Shown: piece by piece, positions 26,748 through 35,861 of the stretch
How positions within the stretch are numbered: position 1 is the stretch's first letter
Layout: every line of letters begins with the position of its first letter
NCBI GenBank assembly: GCA_945897365.1
Contig: CAMDFD010000001.1
Coordinates: 217,800-281,799 of the forward strand
Direction of reading: 5' to 3'
DNA: 64,000 nt
From: Bordetella parapertussis
Lineage (GTDB): Bacteria; Pseudomonadota; Gammaproteobacteria; Burkholderiales; Burkholderiaceae_B
The notes under the pieces: model-generated
Databases searched by the model: none
Seen by the model: only the letters and a program-made list of their open reading frames with translations
What the model was told of the DNA's origin: nothing
Program-made: the position numbers and the translations under genes

Positions 26748-27637
26748 TTGGCTTTTCGTGCAAAGGCTTGTTGACTAAATTTTAAAACGGCCTGATTAAA
26801 ACTTTCCGCTTCGTCTACAAATAATGCGTGCCCAGCCTTGTCAAATATTTCGATGGTGATAAGGTCGCGGGCACGCTTCTTTTGGAGTGCCTCGGCTTGC
26901 TCTTTGAGCCAGGGTCTGATGGCGTAAAGCACGGGAATCTGTTGTTTTTGGAGGGTTTCACTCCAATAAGTGCGAGGATAGGGTTGATTGAGTAACTGAA
27001 TCGCGACATCCGGTGCGGCCTGGAGTGCCGAATCTAAAACGGCTTGGGCCAACACGGGTGGAGGTGGCTTTCGATAAATATCCTGGCTAAAGGTGCGCAT
27101 GTATTGCTCGCGCTTAACCGGATCATTCATGGTTTGAGCAAAATTAGAGCGACGTCCCGCCGGAGGTTTTCCTTCTCCCACAGAGTTGTCGATCAATATC
27201 AGTCCACGCAGTCCCTTTGGCTTGTAGTTTGCAACGAAATCGAGAGACTCCAACACACCTAGGGACCAACCCGCGAGGACAAAGTCGCGCACTTGAGCGA
27301 CTTTTAAAAACTCATCGATATCCTGAATCCGCCGCTTGGGCGCATGTGAAAGGGTCGTCACCTCAGAGAGTCCCTGAGATCTTGGGTCGAGCGCTAGTAC
27401 GCGATATGACCTGGAAAGGGTTGCGAATTGCTTTTCAAAGACTGCGGCGGGCATCAGCCAGCCTGGGATCAACACAAGAGTTTTATTGCCTCGACCCGCT
27501 TCGATATAGTGCAGTCGAACGCCGTCGGAGGTGGTGAACGTATGATGTTGCACAGAAGAAGCTAAACCAAGCGAAGGGAAAAGAACGGGCCAAAGTGCCA
27601 TAGACAGAATCCAAACGAGTCGTCTCAAGGGATTCAT
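26744..27637 (-). CDS. Alpha/beta hydrolase, probably exported
   Basis: 297 residues. A hydrophobic N-terminus (WILSMALWPVLFPSLGLASS) looks like a signal peptide. The alpha/beta fold is clear: LVLIPGWLMPAAVF oxyanion region, nucleophile elbow AGWSLG (Ser), an acid near LDPRS, and the catalytic His in KAGHALFVDEAESFN. Ester or lactone hydrolase is likely but the substrate is unknown. Divergent from the AroE-like gene with 48 bases between starts. Confidence 0.82.
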   Translation of the reverse strand: MNPLRRLVWILSMALWPVLFPSLGLASSVQHHTFTTSDGVRLHYIEAGRGNKTLVLIPGWLMPAAVFEKQFATLSRSYRVLALDPRSQGLSEVTTLSHAPKRRIQDIDEFLKVAQVRDFVLAGWSLGVLESLDFVANYKPKGLRGLILIDNSVGEGKPPAGRRSNFAQTMNDPVKREQYMRTFSQDIYRKPPPPVLAQAVLDSALQAAPDVAIQLLNQPYPRTYWSETLQKQQIPVLYAIRPWLKEQAEALQKKRARDLITIEIFDKAGHALFVDEAESFNQAVLKFSQQAFARKAN

Positions 27638-27685
27638 GGGTAAACTCCATTAACTAAGTCTGAAAATCAATCACTCACTGACATT

Positions 27686-28483
27686 ATGATGGAAATTACA
27701 GGCAACACACGACTCTATGGCATCGTGGCTGATCCCGTTTCACAGGTCAAAACACCGCAGACGATGCGAAAGGTCTTTGAAAAGAGAGGCACGGACGGAG
27801 TCCTTGTACCGATGCATGTCGCGCCTGAGGGCTTGCCTGCATTTGTGCAGGCTTTGCGCGGGATGTTGAACTTTGGCGGCATGATTGCGACAGTGCCTCA
27901 CAAGACCGCGATGGTAGACCTGTGCGATGACATCACGCCTGCGGCACGACTGGTCGGAGCAGTCAATATTGTGCGCCGTAATGTGGATGGCAGCCTGTCT
28001 GGCGATATTCTGGATGGACGGGGGTTTGTGGGCGGTTTGCGCCAGCACGGGATCGAACCAGGTGGCATGCGGGTATTTTTGAGTGGCGCGGGCGGAGCGG
28101 CCAAGGCGATTGCCTTTGCGCTAGCGGAGGCGGGGGTTGCCTGTGTAGACCTCTACAACCGGACACAAACTAAAGCGCAAGACATGATCGAGCGGTTGCA
28201 AGCTGTTTATCCAGAGGTACCGATGTCAGTGGTCGGTGCGAGTCCTGCTGGTTACGATTTGGTGATTAACGCGACCTCGCTGGGCATGAAATCTGATGAT
28301 CCGCTTCCCTTGGAGGTGAGCGGTTTGAACGCGCGACAAATCGTTGCAGAAATCATTATGACGCCTGCCTTGACTCCCTTGCTGCTTGCTGCTCAAAAAA
28401 AAGGCTGCCAAATACAGTATGGATTGCCGATGCTGGAGTGTCAGATCGAATTGATGGCGGACTTTATGGGGGTCGCAAAGTAA
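27686..28483 (+). CDS. Shikimate dehydrogenase-like oxidoreductase
   Basis: 265 residues with AroE-family architecture. The N-terminal substrate domain has LYGIVADPVSQVKTPQTM and MLNFGGMIATVPHKTAM, where PHK holds the catalytic lysine. The C-terminal Rossmann domain has LSGAGGAAKAIAFALAEAG. The AroE motif with catalytic Asp is seen as DGRGFVGGL. It reduces dehydroshikimate or a related ketoacid. The gene overlaps the GMC oxidoreductase start by one base, and the pairing suggests a catabolic role rather than the housekeeping aromatic pathway. Confidence 0.8.
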   Translation: MMEITGNTRLYGIVADPVSQVKTPQTMRKVFEKRGTDGVLVPMHVAPEGLPAFVQALRGMLNFGGMIATVPHKTAMVDLCDDITPAARLVGAVNIVRRNVDGSLSGDILDGRGFVGGLRQHGIEPGGMRVFLSGAGGAAKAIAFALAEAGVACVDLYNRTQTKAQDMIERLQAVYPEVPMSVVGASPAGYDLVINATSLGMKSDDPLPLEVSGLNARQIVAEIIMTPALTPLLLAAQKKGCQIQYGLPMLECQIELMADFMGVAK

Positions 28484-30081
28484 TGGAACAGTTCGATTAT
28501 GTGATTGTGGGAGGCGGAACAGCAGCCTGCGTGCTGGCCAATCGCTTGACGGCCAATGGACGATATACCGTGTTGATGTTGGAGGCCGGAGGCGAGCCCA
28601 AGAGCATGTGGATCAAGATCCCTGCGGGCTTTACCAAGCTGCTGAACGATCCGATTTACAACTGGCGTTTTGAAACCGAGCCAGAGGAAAATACCCGGGG
28701 ACGAAAAATTGCGATTCCTCGCGGCAAGGGACTCGGCGGCTCGAGTTTGATTAATGGCATGATTTACGTGCACGGCCAGCCCGAGGATTACGATCACTGG
28801 GCAAAACTTGGGGCAACGGGATGGTCTGCGCAAGACGTCGCGCCTTATTTCAAAAAGATGGAAACCTATTTGCCGGGTGATGACGCACGCGGCAAGCACG
28901 GGCCCATGCATATTCATCAAGTGAGCGAGCGTTATCCGCTTGCGCAGGCCTTGTTGCAGGCGGCTGCAGAAGACGGTCAGCCCTTGACGCAGGACTATAA
29001 CGGTCAAACTCAAGAGGGTTTTGGGTACTACCAAGTCGCGCAAAAAGACGGGCAGCGCTGGAGTGTTTTTGAGGGGTATCTCAATCCTGTCCGACAGCGT
29101 AAAAATTTAACTGTGCGCACGGGGGCGATGGTGACCAAGGTCAATGTGACCGAAGGGGTGTGCACCGGCGTGACCTATCGGGATTCGGCCGGGGTGCGCA
29201 TGGTCAACGCAAAGCTTGAGGTGATTCTGGCTGCAGGGGCGATCCAAACACCCCAGTTGCTTGAGCTTTCGGGCATTGGTGATCCGGCATTGTTGCACAG
29301 GCTAGGTATACCGCTTGTGTACGCTGCGCCGCGTGTGGGTGAAAACTACATTGATCATTTTGCGACGCGGATGAATTGGCGGGTTAAAAATACACAAACA
29401 TTGAATGAGCTCGCGCAGGGCTGGCGAGTCGGCGTAGCCGCTCTGCAGTACTTTACGCAACGAAAAGGCTTGTTGACCTTAGGCACAGGCCTTGTGCACG
29501 GTTTCGTCAAAACAAAGCCACACATGGCGACGCCCGATGTGCAGTACTTCTTTATGCATGCAAGTTATGCCAATGCGGCGATCCGCAAGTTAGACAGCGC
29601 ACCGGGTATGACAATCGGAGTCGCGGGCCTGCGTCCGACTTCGCAAGGCAGTATCCATAGCAAATCAAACGACCCTACCCAGGGGCCTGCGATCCGTCCT
29701 AATTTTTTAGCGACAGACGAAGATCGTCAAACCTTGATCGACGGAATGAAAATCGCACGTCAGATCGTTGGAAAGCCGGCGTTAGCGAACTATATTGATT
29801 TCGAAATGAGCCCTGGGCCGACCGTCCAGACAGACCAAGAGTGGCTGGATTTTGGACGTGCGAATGGTCAAACGATCTATCATCCAATCGGCACGTGTCG
29901 CATGGGCTCCGATAGCGAGGCCGTCGTGGATGTCAGGTTGCGCTTTAAAGGCTTGCGAGGATTACGTATTGTCGATGCCTCGGTGATGCCCGCGATGGTT
30001 TCGGGTAATACGCAATCGCCTGTGATGATGGTGGCCGAGCGGGGAGCGGACTTGATTCTTGAGGATGCCGCAAAGGCTTGA
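28483..30081 (+). CDS. GMC-family FAD oxidoreductase (choline dehydrogenase-like)
   Basis: 532 residues from the ATG at 28483, whose first base is the last base of the aroE-like stop; a longer frame start lies inside that gene. FAD motif YVIVGGGTAACVLANRL, GMC signature 1 PRGKGLGGSSLINGMIYVHG, and the C-terminal catalytic His/Asn region HPIGTCRMG with NTQSPVMMVAE. It oxidises a primary or secondary alcohol and passes electrons to the membrane or O2. The substrate is unknown. Confidence 0.87.
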   Translation: MEQFDYVIVGGGTAACVLANRLTANGRYTVLMLEAGGEPKSMWIKIPAGFTKLLNDPIYNWRFETEPEENTRGRKIAIPRGKGLGGSSLINGMIYVHGQPEDYDHWAKLGATGWSAQDVAPYFKKMETYLPGDDARGKHGPMHIHQVSERYPLAQALLQAAAEDGQPLTQDYNGQTQEGFGYYQVAQKDGQRWSVFEGYLNPVRQRKNLTVRTGAMVTKVNVTEGVCTGVTYRDSAGVRMVNAKLEVILAAGAIQTPQLLELSGIGDPALLHRLGIPLVYAAPRVGENYIDHFATRMNWRVKNTQTLNELAQGWRVGVAALQYFTQRKGLLTLGTGLVHGFVKTKPHMATPDVQYFFMHASYANAAIRKLDSAPGMTIGVAGLRPTSQGSIHSKSNDPTQGPAIRPNFLATDEDRQTLIDGMKIARQIVGKPALANYIDFEMSPGPTVQTDQEWLDFGRANGQTIYHPIGTCRMGSDSEAVVDVRLRFKGLRGLRIVDASVMPAMVSGNTQSPVMMVAERGADLILEDAAKA

Positions 30082-30089
30082 CCCTGCGA

Positions 30090-31715
30090 TTAAGGCAAGC
30101 TTGTGTAGTGTGCCGCAAGTGCGATAAATGCGTTCAAGCCCGGATCTTGGCCAGTTTCCTCGGCGATGATTTGGCTAACTGCGGGTGCGATGGTGGCCGC
30201 TAGTCTGGCATCAAGAAAGAGTAGACGCGAGCGCCTTGCCAAAACATCCTCGACGTTACGTGCATATTCGTAGCGTACGGCAAATCGCACCATCGCAGCC
30301 GTGAGTCCGCCTCCGAGCGCTTGCTCTGCACCAGGTAGGGCTTCTATAAAGCAAGCCTCATCGCCGTAGGCTGTGAGGCTAGGTGCCTCATGCATCGAGT
30401 GCGTGACGGCTTGTCCTGTTTGTGCACCCACCAACGTCAGGTTTTCGGTGGAGCAGGACGCTTTCGCGACAAGCAGTTTTGACTCAAAGCAATGTTTGAG
30501 TACATCCTCTGCCATCGCTCGGTAGGTGGTCCATTTGCCACCGGTCACCGAAACGAGCTGACTTGGACTGATCAAAACAGTGTGCTCACGACTGATTTTT
30601 TTTGTTTGGCCTGAGGCGTCGGTTGGCGGTTTAACCAAAGGACGCAGTCCGACCCAGATGCTTTTGATATCCGCGCGAGTGGGCGGGCGTCGTAAGTATT
30701 TTCCTGCTTCGCGCAAAATAAATTCCAGCTCTTCATGAAAGGGCTCTGGCTCTTGGCTCAGGTCATGCCGAGGCGTATCCGTTGTACCGAGTATGACCTT
30801 GCCGAGCCAAGGTACTGCAAAGATGACGCGACCGTCGCTGGTATGCGGGACGATAAGCGCCTGGTCGCCGGAAAGGAACGCTTGATCAACGACAATATGC
30901 ACCCCTTGACTCGGGGCGACAATCGACTGACTGGCTTGGCCACGCGCTTCGTCATCAAGCTGTCGTACTTCGTCGACCCAGACGCCCGTTGCGTTGACGA
31001 CGCAGCTTGCTCGAATGGTATAGGGCAGTCCTGTTTCGATATCTTGAGCCAAAATACCGTTGACGCGATTTTCCGCGTCATGCAGCAATTCAACGGCGCG
31101 ACAGTAATTCACGACCGTGGCACCCTGTTGCGCGGCCGTGCGTGCGAGTGCTAACGCGAGACGTGCATCATCAAACTGACCATCCCAATATTGAACCGAG
31201 CCTTTTAGGTTTTTTGTGTTGAGATTGGGCAGGGCGGCTTGCGTGGCGTTGACACCGTAAAAATGCGTCCGTCCTAGACTGCGACGTCCAGCCAGCAAGT
31301 CATAGAGAAGCAGGCCAGCACCATAAAAAGGCATTTCCCAGAAGCGGTAGCACGGCATCACAAACGAGAGCGCCCGCGCGAGGTGTGGTGCATTGTGCAA
31401 CAGTGTCGCGCGTTCGTGCAGTGCTTCGTACACAAGAGAGATATTGCCCTGTGCGAGATAGCGCACGCCACCATGGACAAGTTTGGTCGAGCGAGAGGAC
31501 GCTCCCTTGGCAAAGTCGGCCGCCTCAATTAATACGACAGAAAAACCACGCGAAGCAGCGTCCAAGGCCAGTCCAAGACCTGTCGCACCACCTCCGATGA
31601 TCGCAAGATCGTATGGTGTCGCGCTTTCCAGTCGAGACAGAATATCTCTGCGCTCGGTCGTTCGTGGTGTAGCAAGCACGCGCTGGAACAAAGGGTTGGT
31701 TTGGGCCGCTTTCAT
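30090..31715 (-). CDS. glpD: Aerobic glycerol-3-phosphate dehydrogenase
   Basis: 541 residues. The N-terminal FAD motif LAIIGGGATGLGLALDAASR, the GlpD signature ASSRSTKLVHGGVRYLAQ, and LGTTDTP near PWLGKVILGTTDTP support the call. It oxidises glycerol-3-phosphate to DHAP and reduces ubiquinone at the inner membrane. It lies just downstream of glpK in the same direction (9 bases apart), forming a glycerol-use operon. No glpF transporter or glpR regulator is in the window. Confidence 0.95.
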   Translation of the reverse strand: MKAAQTNPLFQRVLATPRTTERRDILSRLESATPYDLAIIGGGATGLGLALDAASRGFSVVLIEAADFAKGASSRSTKLVHGGVRYLAQGNISLVYEALHERATLLHNAPHLARALSFVMPCYRFWEMPFYGAGLLLYDLLAGRRSLGRTHFYGVNATQAALPNLNTKNLKGSVQYWDGQFDDARLALALARTAAQQGATVVNYCRAVELLHDAENRVNGILAQDIETGLPYTIRASCVVNATGVWVDEVRQLDDEARGQASQSIVAPSQGVHIVVDQAFLSGDQALIVPHTSDGRVIFAVPWLGKVILGTTDTPRHDLSQEPEPFHEELEFILREAGKYLRRPPTRADIKSIWVGLRPLVKPPTDASGQTKKISREHTVLISPSQLVSVTGGKWTTYRAMAEDVLKHCFESKLLVAKASCSTENLTLVGAQTGQAVTHSMHEAPSLTAYGDEACFIEALPGAEQALGGGLTAAMVRFAVRYEYARNVEDVLARRSRLLFLDARLAATIAPAVSQIIAEETGQDPGLNAFIALAAHYTSLP

Positions 31716-31724
31716 GTTGACCGT

Positions 31725-33233
31725 TTAGTCCTGTGACCAAGATTTAGCGCGTTCGACGGCTTGTTGCCAGCGGGCGCGTTTGATGGCGCGTTCGGTGTCA
31801 GACCATCGAGGTTCGAAGCGCTTATCCTCTTGCCAGAGTCCTGCAATTTCATCGGTGCTTGACCAAAGACCGACTGCCAGGCCGCCGAGGTAGGCGGCAC
31901 CCAGCGCCGTCGTTTCCACAATTTTTGGACGGATTACGGGAACTCCAAGCATATTGGCTTGCATTTGCAGAAGCAGGTTGTTTTTGGACGCGCCGCCATC
32001 CACCCGTAATTCTGAGAGGCTCAGGCCTGCATCCTTCTGCATCGCCTCAAACACATCGGCGACTTGGAGTGCGATTGCCTCAAGTGCTGCGCGGGCAATA
32101 TGTGCTTTCGTTGTGCCGCGTGTCATGCCAATCAACGTGCCGCGCGCGTGACCGTCCCAGTGTGGCGCACCCAAACCCGTGAAAGCGGGCACCAAATACG
32201 TATCACCCACGTCAGGGACGCTGAGGGCCAGCGCTTCGACTTCGGCGGCCGTTTGAATGAGGTTTAGACCGTCGCGCAACCACTGGATGGTAGCGCCTCC
32301 CATAAAGACGGAAGCCTCAAGGCAGTATGTCGTCTGCAATTCGGCTAATTGAGAGGTGGCGCGTTGCCAGCCAACAGTCGTTAATAAATGGTGACGACTC
32401 GCAACGGGATCCGAGCCTGTGTTGAGCAGCATAAAGCAACCTGTGCCATACGTGTTTTTCGCCATCCCGGCTTTAAAACACCCTTGACCAAAAGTCGCGG
32501 CCTGCTGATCTCCGATCATCGCTGTAATGGGAATAGCGTGCCCGAGAACAGAAGGACTGGACTGCGCCAGTTGACCGGCGCTTGCCACGATCGTTGGCAA
32601 CACGGCGCGCGGAATATTGAACAAGGTCAGCAGCTCGTCGTCCCAGTCCAGCGTATGCAAGTTAAACAAAAGCGTTCTGGACGCGTTACTGACATCCGTG
32701 ATGTGCGAGGCTCCTGCGGTCAGATTCCAGGCCAGCCAGCTGTCAACCGTGCCAAAGGCAAGCTCACCCCGTTCAGCGCGGGATCTGGCACCGTCAATGT
32801 TGTCGAGTAACCAGGCTAACTTTGTGCCAGAAAAGTATGCATCTAGTACCAGCCCTGTCTTGGCCTGAATCAGTTCGGTCAGACCTTGCTCACGCATCGT
32901 GGCACACTGGTCTGCCGTGCGTCGATCTTGCCAGACAATTGCCGGACCAAGAGGCTGACCTGTTTTGCGATCCCACAGAAGGGTTGTTTCGCGCTGGTTG
33001 GTGATCGCGATCGCAGCGATGTTGCCCGGATTTGGGCATCGATGGATGAGTGTTTTGGCAACATCAAGCTGTGAAGCCCAGATATCGCGTCCGTCATGCT
33101 CCACCCAGCCTGGCTGGGGAAAGTGTTGCGGGTATTCTTGCTGTGCCGATTCAACAACAGACCCATGGGCATCAAAAAGAATCGCTCGCGAACTTGTGGT
33201 GCCTTGATCAAGAGCAAGAATATATTTCATCAC
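31725..33233 (-). CDS. glpK: Glycerol kinase
   Basis: 502 residues. ILALDQGTTSSRAILFD (phosphate-1 loop), AITNQRETTLLWDRKTGQPL with AIVWQDRRT, GDQQAATFGQGCFKAGMAKN, and LRVDGGASKNNLLLQMQANM in the C-terminal FGGY domain are all present. It phosphorylates glycerol to glycerol-3-phosphate for GlpD, encoded 9 bases downstream. Two Met codons open the gene; either may be used. Upstream is a 200-base divergent region with a palindrome. Confidence 0.97.
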   Translation of the reverse strand: MMKYILALDQGTTSSRAILFDAHGSVVESAQQEYPQHFPQPGWVEHDGRDIWASQLDVAKTLIHRCPNPGNIAAIAITNQRETTLLWDRKTGQPLGPAIVWQDRRTADQCATMREQGLTELIQAKTGLVLDAYFSGTKLAWLLDNIDGARSRAERGELAFGTVDSWLAWNLTAGASHITDVSNASRTLLFNLHTLDWDDELLTLFNIPRAVLPTIVASAGQLAQSSPSVLGHAIPITAMIGDQQAATFGQGCFKAGMAKNTYGTGCFMLLNTGSDPVASRHHLLTTVGWQRATSQLAELQTTYCLEASVFMGGATIQWLRDGLNLIQTAAEVEALALSVPDVGDTYLVPAFTGLGAPHWDGHARGTLIGMTRGTTKAHIARAALEAIALQVADVFEAMQKDAGLSLSELRVDGGASKNNLLLQMQANMLGVPVIRPKIVETTALGAAYLGGLAVGLWSSTDEIAGLWQEDKRFEPRWSDTERAIKRARWQQAVERAKSWSQD

Positions 33234-33267
33234 TTATTATGCCTCCTCATGACATAAGCGCTCCACA

Positions 33268-33297
33268 CATAAGAAATTATAGGTAATTACCCTTATG
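33268..33297. promoter_or_regulatory. Palindrome in the glpK / amidohydrolase divergent region
   Basis: CATAAG (33268-33273) pairs with CTTATG (33292-33297), and the right half contains the perfect palindrome GGTAATTACC (33282-33291). An extra CATAAG lies at 33252-33257. The element is 35 bases upstream of glpK and 138 bases upstream of the amidohydrolase. A regulator site is plausible, but no regulator can be named. Confidence 0.35.
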
Positions 33298-33434
33298 GCT
33301 AGGATTTGGCCATCCTCAGGGTCAACGTCAATCGCAATTGTTTGTCAGAAGTGCTTAAATCATAGCCACATTGAAAAGTACAAAAAATTAAAGTTTGGGG
33401 CATAGTCAAGTATGAGGCAGAGTCAAACATCGTG

Positions 33435-34313
33435 ATGACAACAGAATATTTACCTTTCGACACGCTGGTGACACCAAAGAAGCGTTTGCCTGCAGGAACA
33501 GTCGATTGCCATTTTCATGTGTTTGAGGATCCGACGGTTTATCCTCATACGGCCAACCGCTCCTACACACCAACGCTCGCCCCATGGGCGGCCTTCGAGG
33601 CAATGAATAATGCGATTGGAGCGGATCGCGCTGTATTGGTACATCCCTCAGTGTACGGGCATGATCACAGTACTCTTTTTGACACAATGCAGGCGCACGC
33701 CGATCGTTTGCGCGCTGTCGCGGTGCTCTCGGTCGACAGTACGGATGCTGAGATTGAACGTCTGCACCAAGCAGGTACGCGTGGCACACGGGTCAATATT
33801 TTGTTTGCAGGTGGGAATCAACTCAGCGATGCCGAGTCCTTAGCTCGGCGCATTAAACCTTTTGGCTGGCATATCCAGTTTTTAGTCGATGTCGCTGTGC
33901 AACCGGAGATCCCGATTTGGGCTTCCAAACTTGGAGTGCCTGTTGTGTTTGATCATTTTGGTCACCCCGCCAAGCGCGATGTGACCGATGCCGGTTTTCA
34001 AAATATGTGTGCACTGGTCCGGGAGGGTATAGCCTGGGTCAAGCTGTCGGGCGCATATCGAGTAGTAGATGCCGCCAACAAATGGTCGGCGATTCAACCA
34101 TTTGTTGATGCGTTACTCAACACACGGACGGATCGCCTTGTTTGGGGAACAGATTGGCCTCATCCTAATATACCTGCGCCCATGCCGAACGATGGTGATA
34201 TCGCTGAGATGGTTTTTACTTGGTTGCCAACTGAGGCCTTGCGCCAACAGATTCTAGTGAAGAATCCTGAGGTGCTTTATGGTTTTGCCCCCTTCATAGG
34301 TTCTCGTTCTTAA
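33435..34313 (+). CDS. Amidohydrolase family 2 protein (PF04909-type)
   Basis: 292 residues from ATG 33435 (an adjacent GTG at 33432 is also possible). DCHFHVFEDPTVYP carries the HxH metal-binding motif of the TIM-barrel amidohydrolase/decarboxylase family. VFDHFGHP and LVWGTDWPHPN supply later active-site His and Asp residues. Relatives hydrolyse lactones (for example pyrone or muconolactone types) or decarboxylate aromatics. The TRAP transporter directly downstream probably imports the substrate or a precursor. Confidence 0.85.
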   Translation: MTTEYLPFDTLVTPKKRLPAGTVDCHFHVFEDPTVYPHTANRSYTPTLAPWAAFEAMNNAIGADRAVLVHPSVYGHDHSTLFDTMQAHADRLRAVAVLSVDSTDAEIERLHQAGTRGTRVNILFAGGNQLSDAESLARRIKPFGWHIQFLVDVAVQPEIPIWASKLGVPVVFDHFGHPAKRDVTDAGFQNMCALVREGIAWVKLSGAYRVVDAANKWSAIQPFVDALLNTRTDRLVWGTDWPHPNIPAPMPNDGDIAEMVFTWLPTEALRQQILVKNPEVLYGFAPFIGSRS

Positions 34314-34355
34314 TTTCATACCCTTAATACCTTTAATCTACCCAGGAGATAAAAC

Positions 34356-35351
34356 ATGAAACGTCGTCACTTATTAGCTTTATCCGCCATTGTGTCCGCA
34401 GCCTTTACTTTTTCTATGCCAACTGTTGCAAGTGCGCAGACTGTGCTCAAACTTGGCTGGACGACAGCCGACAGCCCAACAGACCCTTACGCGATTGGCG
34501 CGCATGCTTTCAAAAGTGCTGTTGAGAAATTGACGAAAGGTTCGGTTCAGGTCCAACTCTACCCCAACCGTCAGCTTGGCGATGAAAAGCAAATGATGGA
34601 GGGTGTACGGTTCGGTACAGTCGACTCCGCCATCATCACCAACGCTGTGATCGCGCAGATCGAACCCGCTTTCCAGATTAACGATTTGCCCTTCCTATAC
34701 TCCAACGAATCGCAAGCGCAAAAGTCTTTGGATGGCAAGGTTGGACAGGATCTTTCAGCACTCCTCGCCAAGAAAAATATCTTGGTGTTGGGCTATATGG
34801 AAGGGGGCTTCCGCCAGATGATCAACAACAAAAAACCTGTGACTGCACCCGCCGATGTTTCAGGTGTGAAATATCGTGTGATGCAAAACCCCGTTTTTAT
34901 TGATATGTTCACATCCTTAGGTGGTGCCGCGGTTCCAATGGCGTGGGGCGAAACATTTACTGCCGTACAGCAGGGCACGATCGATGGTTTGGAAATCCCG
35001 ATTGCTGTGATTGATAGCAGCAAAATGTACGAAGTCACAAAGTTCTTATCCCTGACGAATCACACCTATTCTGCGATTGAATTGATCATATCCAAGCGTG
35101 TTTTTGACAAGCTCAACGCTGAACAGCGCGCTGCAGTGATCGAGGCAGGTAAGCAGGCAACGGCTGCGCAACGTATTGCAGTCAATAAAAATGAAAAGAC
35201 GTTGTTGAGCGGTCTTGAAAAGAAAGGGATGAAAGTCAATACCGTCGGTGACGTGAAGGCTTTCCGCGCTTCTGTCCAGCCTATGTATGAAAAAGCCAAA
35301 AAGACTGTAGGCGAGTCCATGGTCAATCAGGCACTCGACTCGGTGAAGTAA
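34356..35351 (+). CDS. TRAP transporter substrate-binding protein, DctP family
   Basis: 331 residues with a signal peptide ending TVASAQ. LKLGWTTADSPTDPYAIGAH, VQLYPNRQLGDEKQMMEGV and PMAWGETFTAVQQGTIDGLE are typical of DctP periplasmic receptors, which bind carboxylates through a conserved Arg (in the KYRVMQNP segment). It delivers the ligand to the DctQ/DctM membrane pair encoded next. An AGGAG ribosome site precedes the ATG. Confidence 0.94.
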   Translation: MKRRHLLALSAIVSAAFTFSMPTVASAQTVLKLGWTTADSPTDPYAIGAHAFKSAVEKLTKGSVQVQLYPNRQLGDEKQMMEGVRFGTVDSAIITNAVIAQIEPAFQINDLPFLYSNESQAQKSLDGKVGQDLSALLAKKNILVLGYMEGGFRQMINNKKPVTAPADVSGVKYRVMQNPVFIDMFTSLGGAAVPMAWGETFTAVQQGTIDGLEIPIAVIDSSKMYEVTKFLSLTNHTYSAIELIISKRVFDKLNAEQRAAVIEAGKQATAAQRIAVNKNEKTLLSGLEKKGMKVNTVGDVKAFRASVQPMYEKAKKTVGESMVNQALDSVK

Positions 35352-35390
35352 TTTGTGCACGCGTTGACCAGTACTTTGCAGGAAATATAG

Positions 35391-35861
35391 ATGCGCCGTT
35401 ATTTTGATATGTTAGAAAGGGTCTTGAAGCTTGCAGCGGTCACGCTTGTGCTGCTCATGCTTCTCGCCCTGGCGGCGCAAGTATTTTTGCGTTATGTGTT
35501 TGGTAAGTCATTGAGTTGGAGCGAAGAGCTTGCCTTACTTGGTTTCGCCTGGGTCATTGTGATATCAACCTCCATCGGGATACGTCGCATGACGCATGCC
35601 CGGATGGATCTTTTGATCAGTGTCTTGCCCACTGCTATGCACAAGTGGCTTGAACGCTTGATTGCGTTGTTGTTGCTTTTGCTTGGCGTCTTCATTGCTT
35701 ATGCTGGTTGGGGATATTTTCAGGAAACACGCGGCTCGACTTCGGCTGCGATCGGTTTTCCGATTGAGTTTCTTTACGCAGCAGCGCCCGCTTTGGGTGT
35801 ATTGATCGCTTTGTTTTCGTTTGAGAGGCTGATGCCCTGGTCGGAGTCTCTTAATGAGTAG
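35391..35861 (+). CDS. TRAP transporter small permease, DctQ family
   Basis: 156 residues with four membrane helices. FLRYVFGKSLSWSEELALLG is the DctQ signature, followed by TSIGIRRMTHARMDLL. It bridges the receptor and the large permease in a sodium-driven uptake system. Its last 8 bases overlap the DctM gene. Confidence 0.92.
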   Translation: MRRYFDMLERVLKLAAVTLVLLMLLALAAQVFLRYVFGKSLSWSEELALLGFAWVIVISTSIGIRRMTHARMDLLISVLPTAMHKWLERLIALLLLLLGVFIAYAGWGYFQETRGSTSAAIGFPIEFLYAAAPALGVLIALFSFERLMPWSESLNE

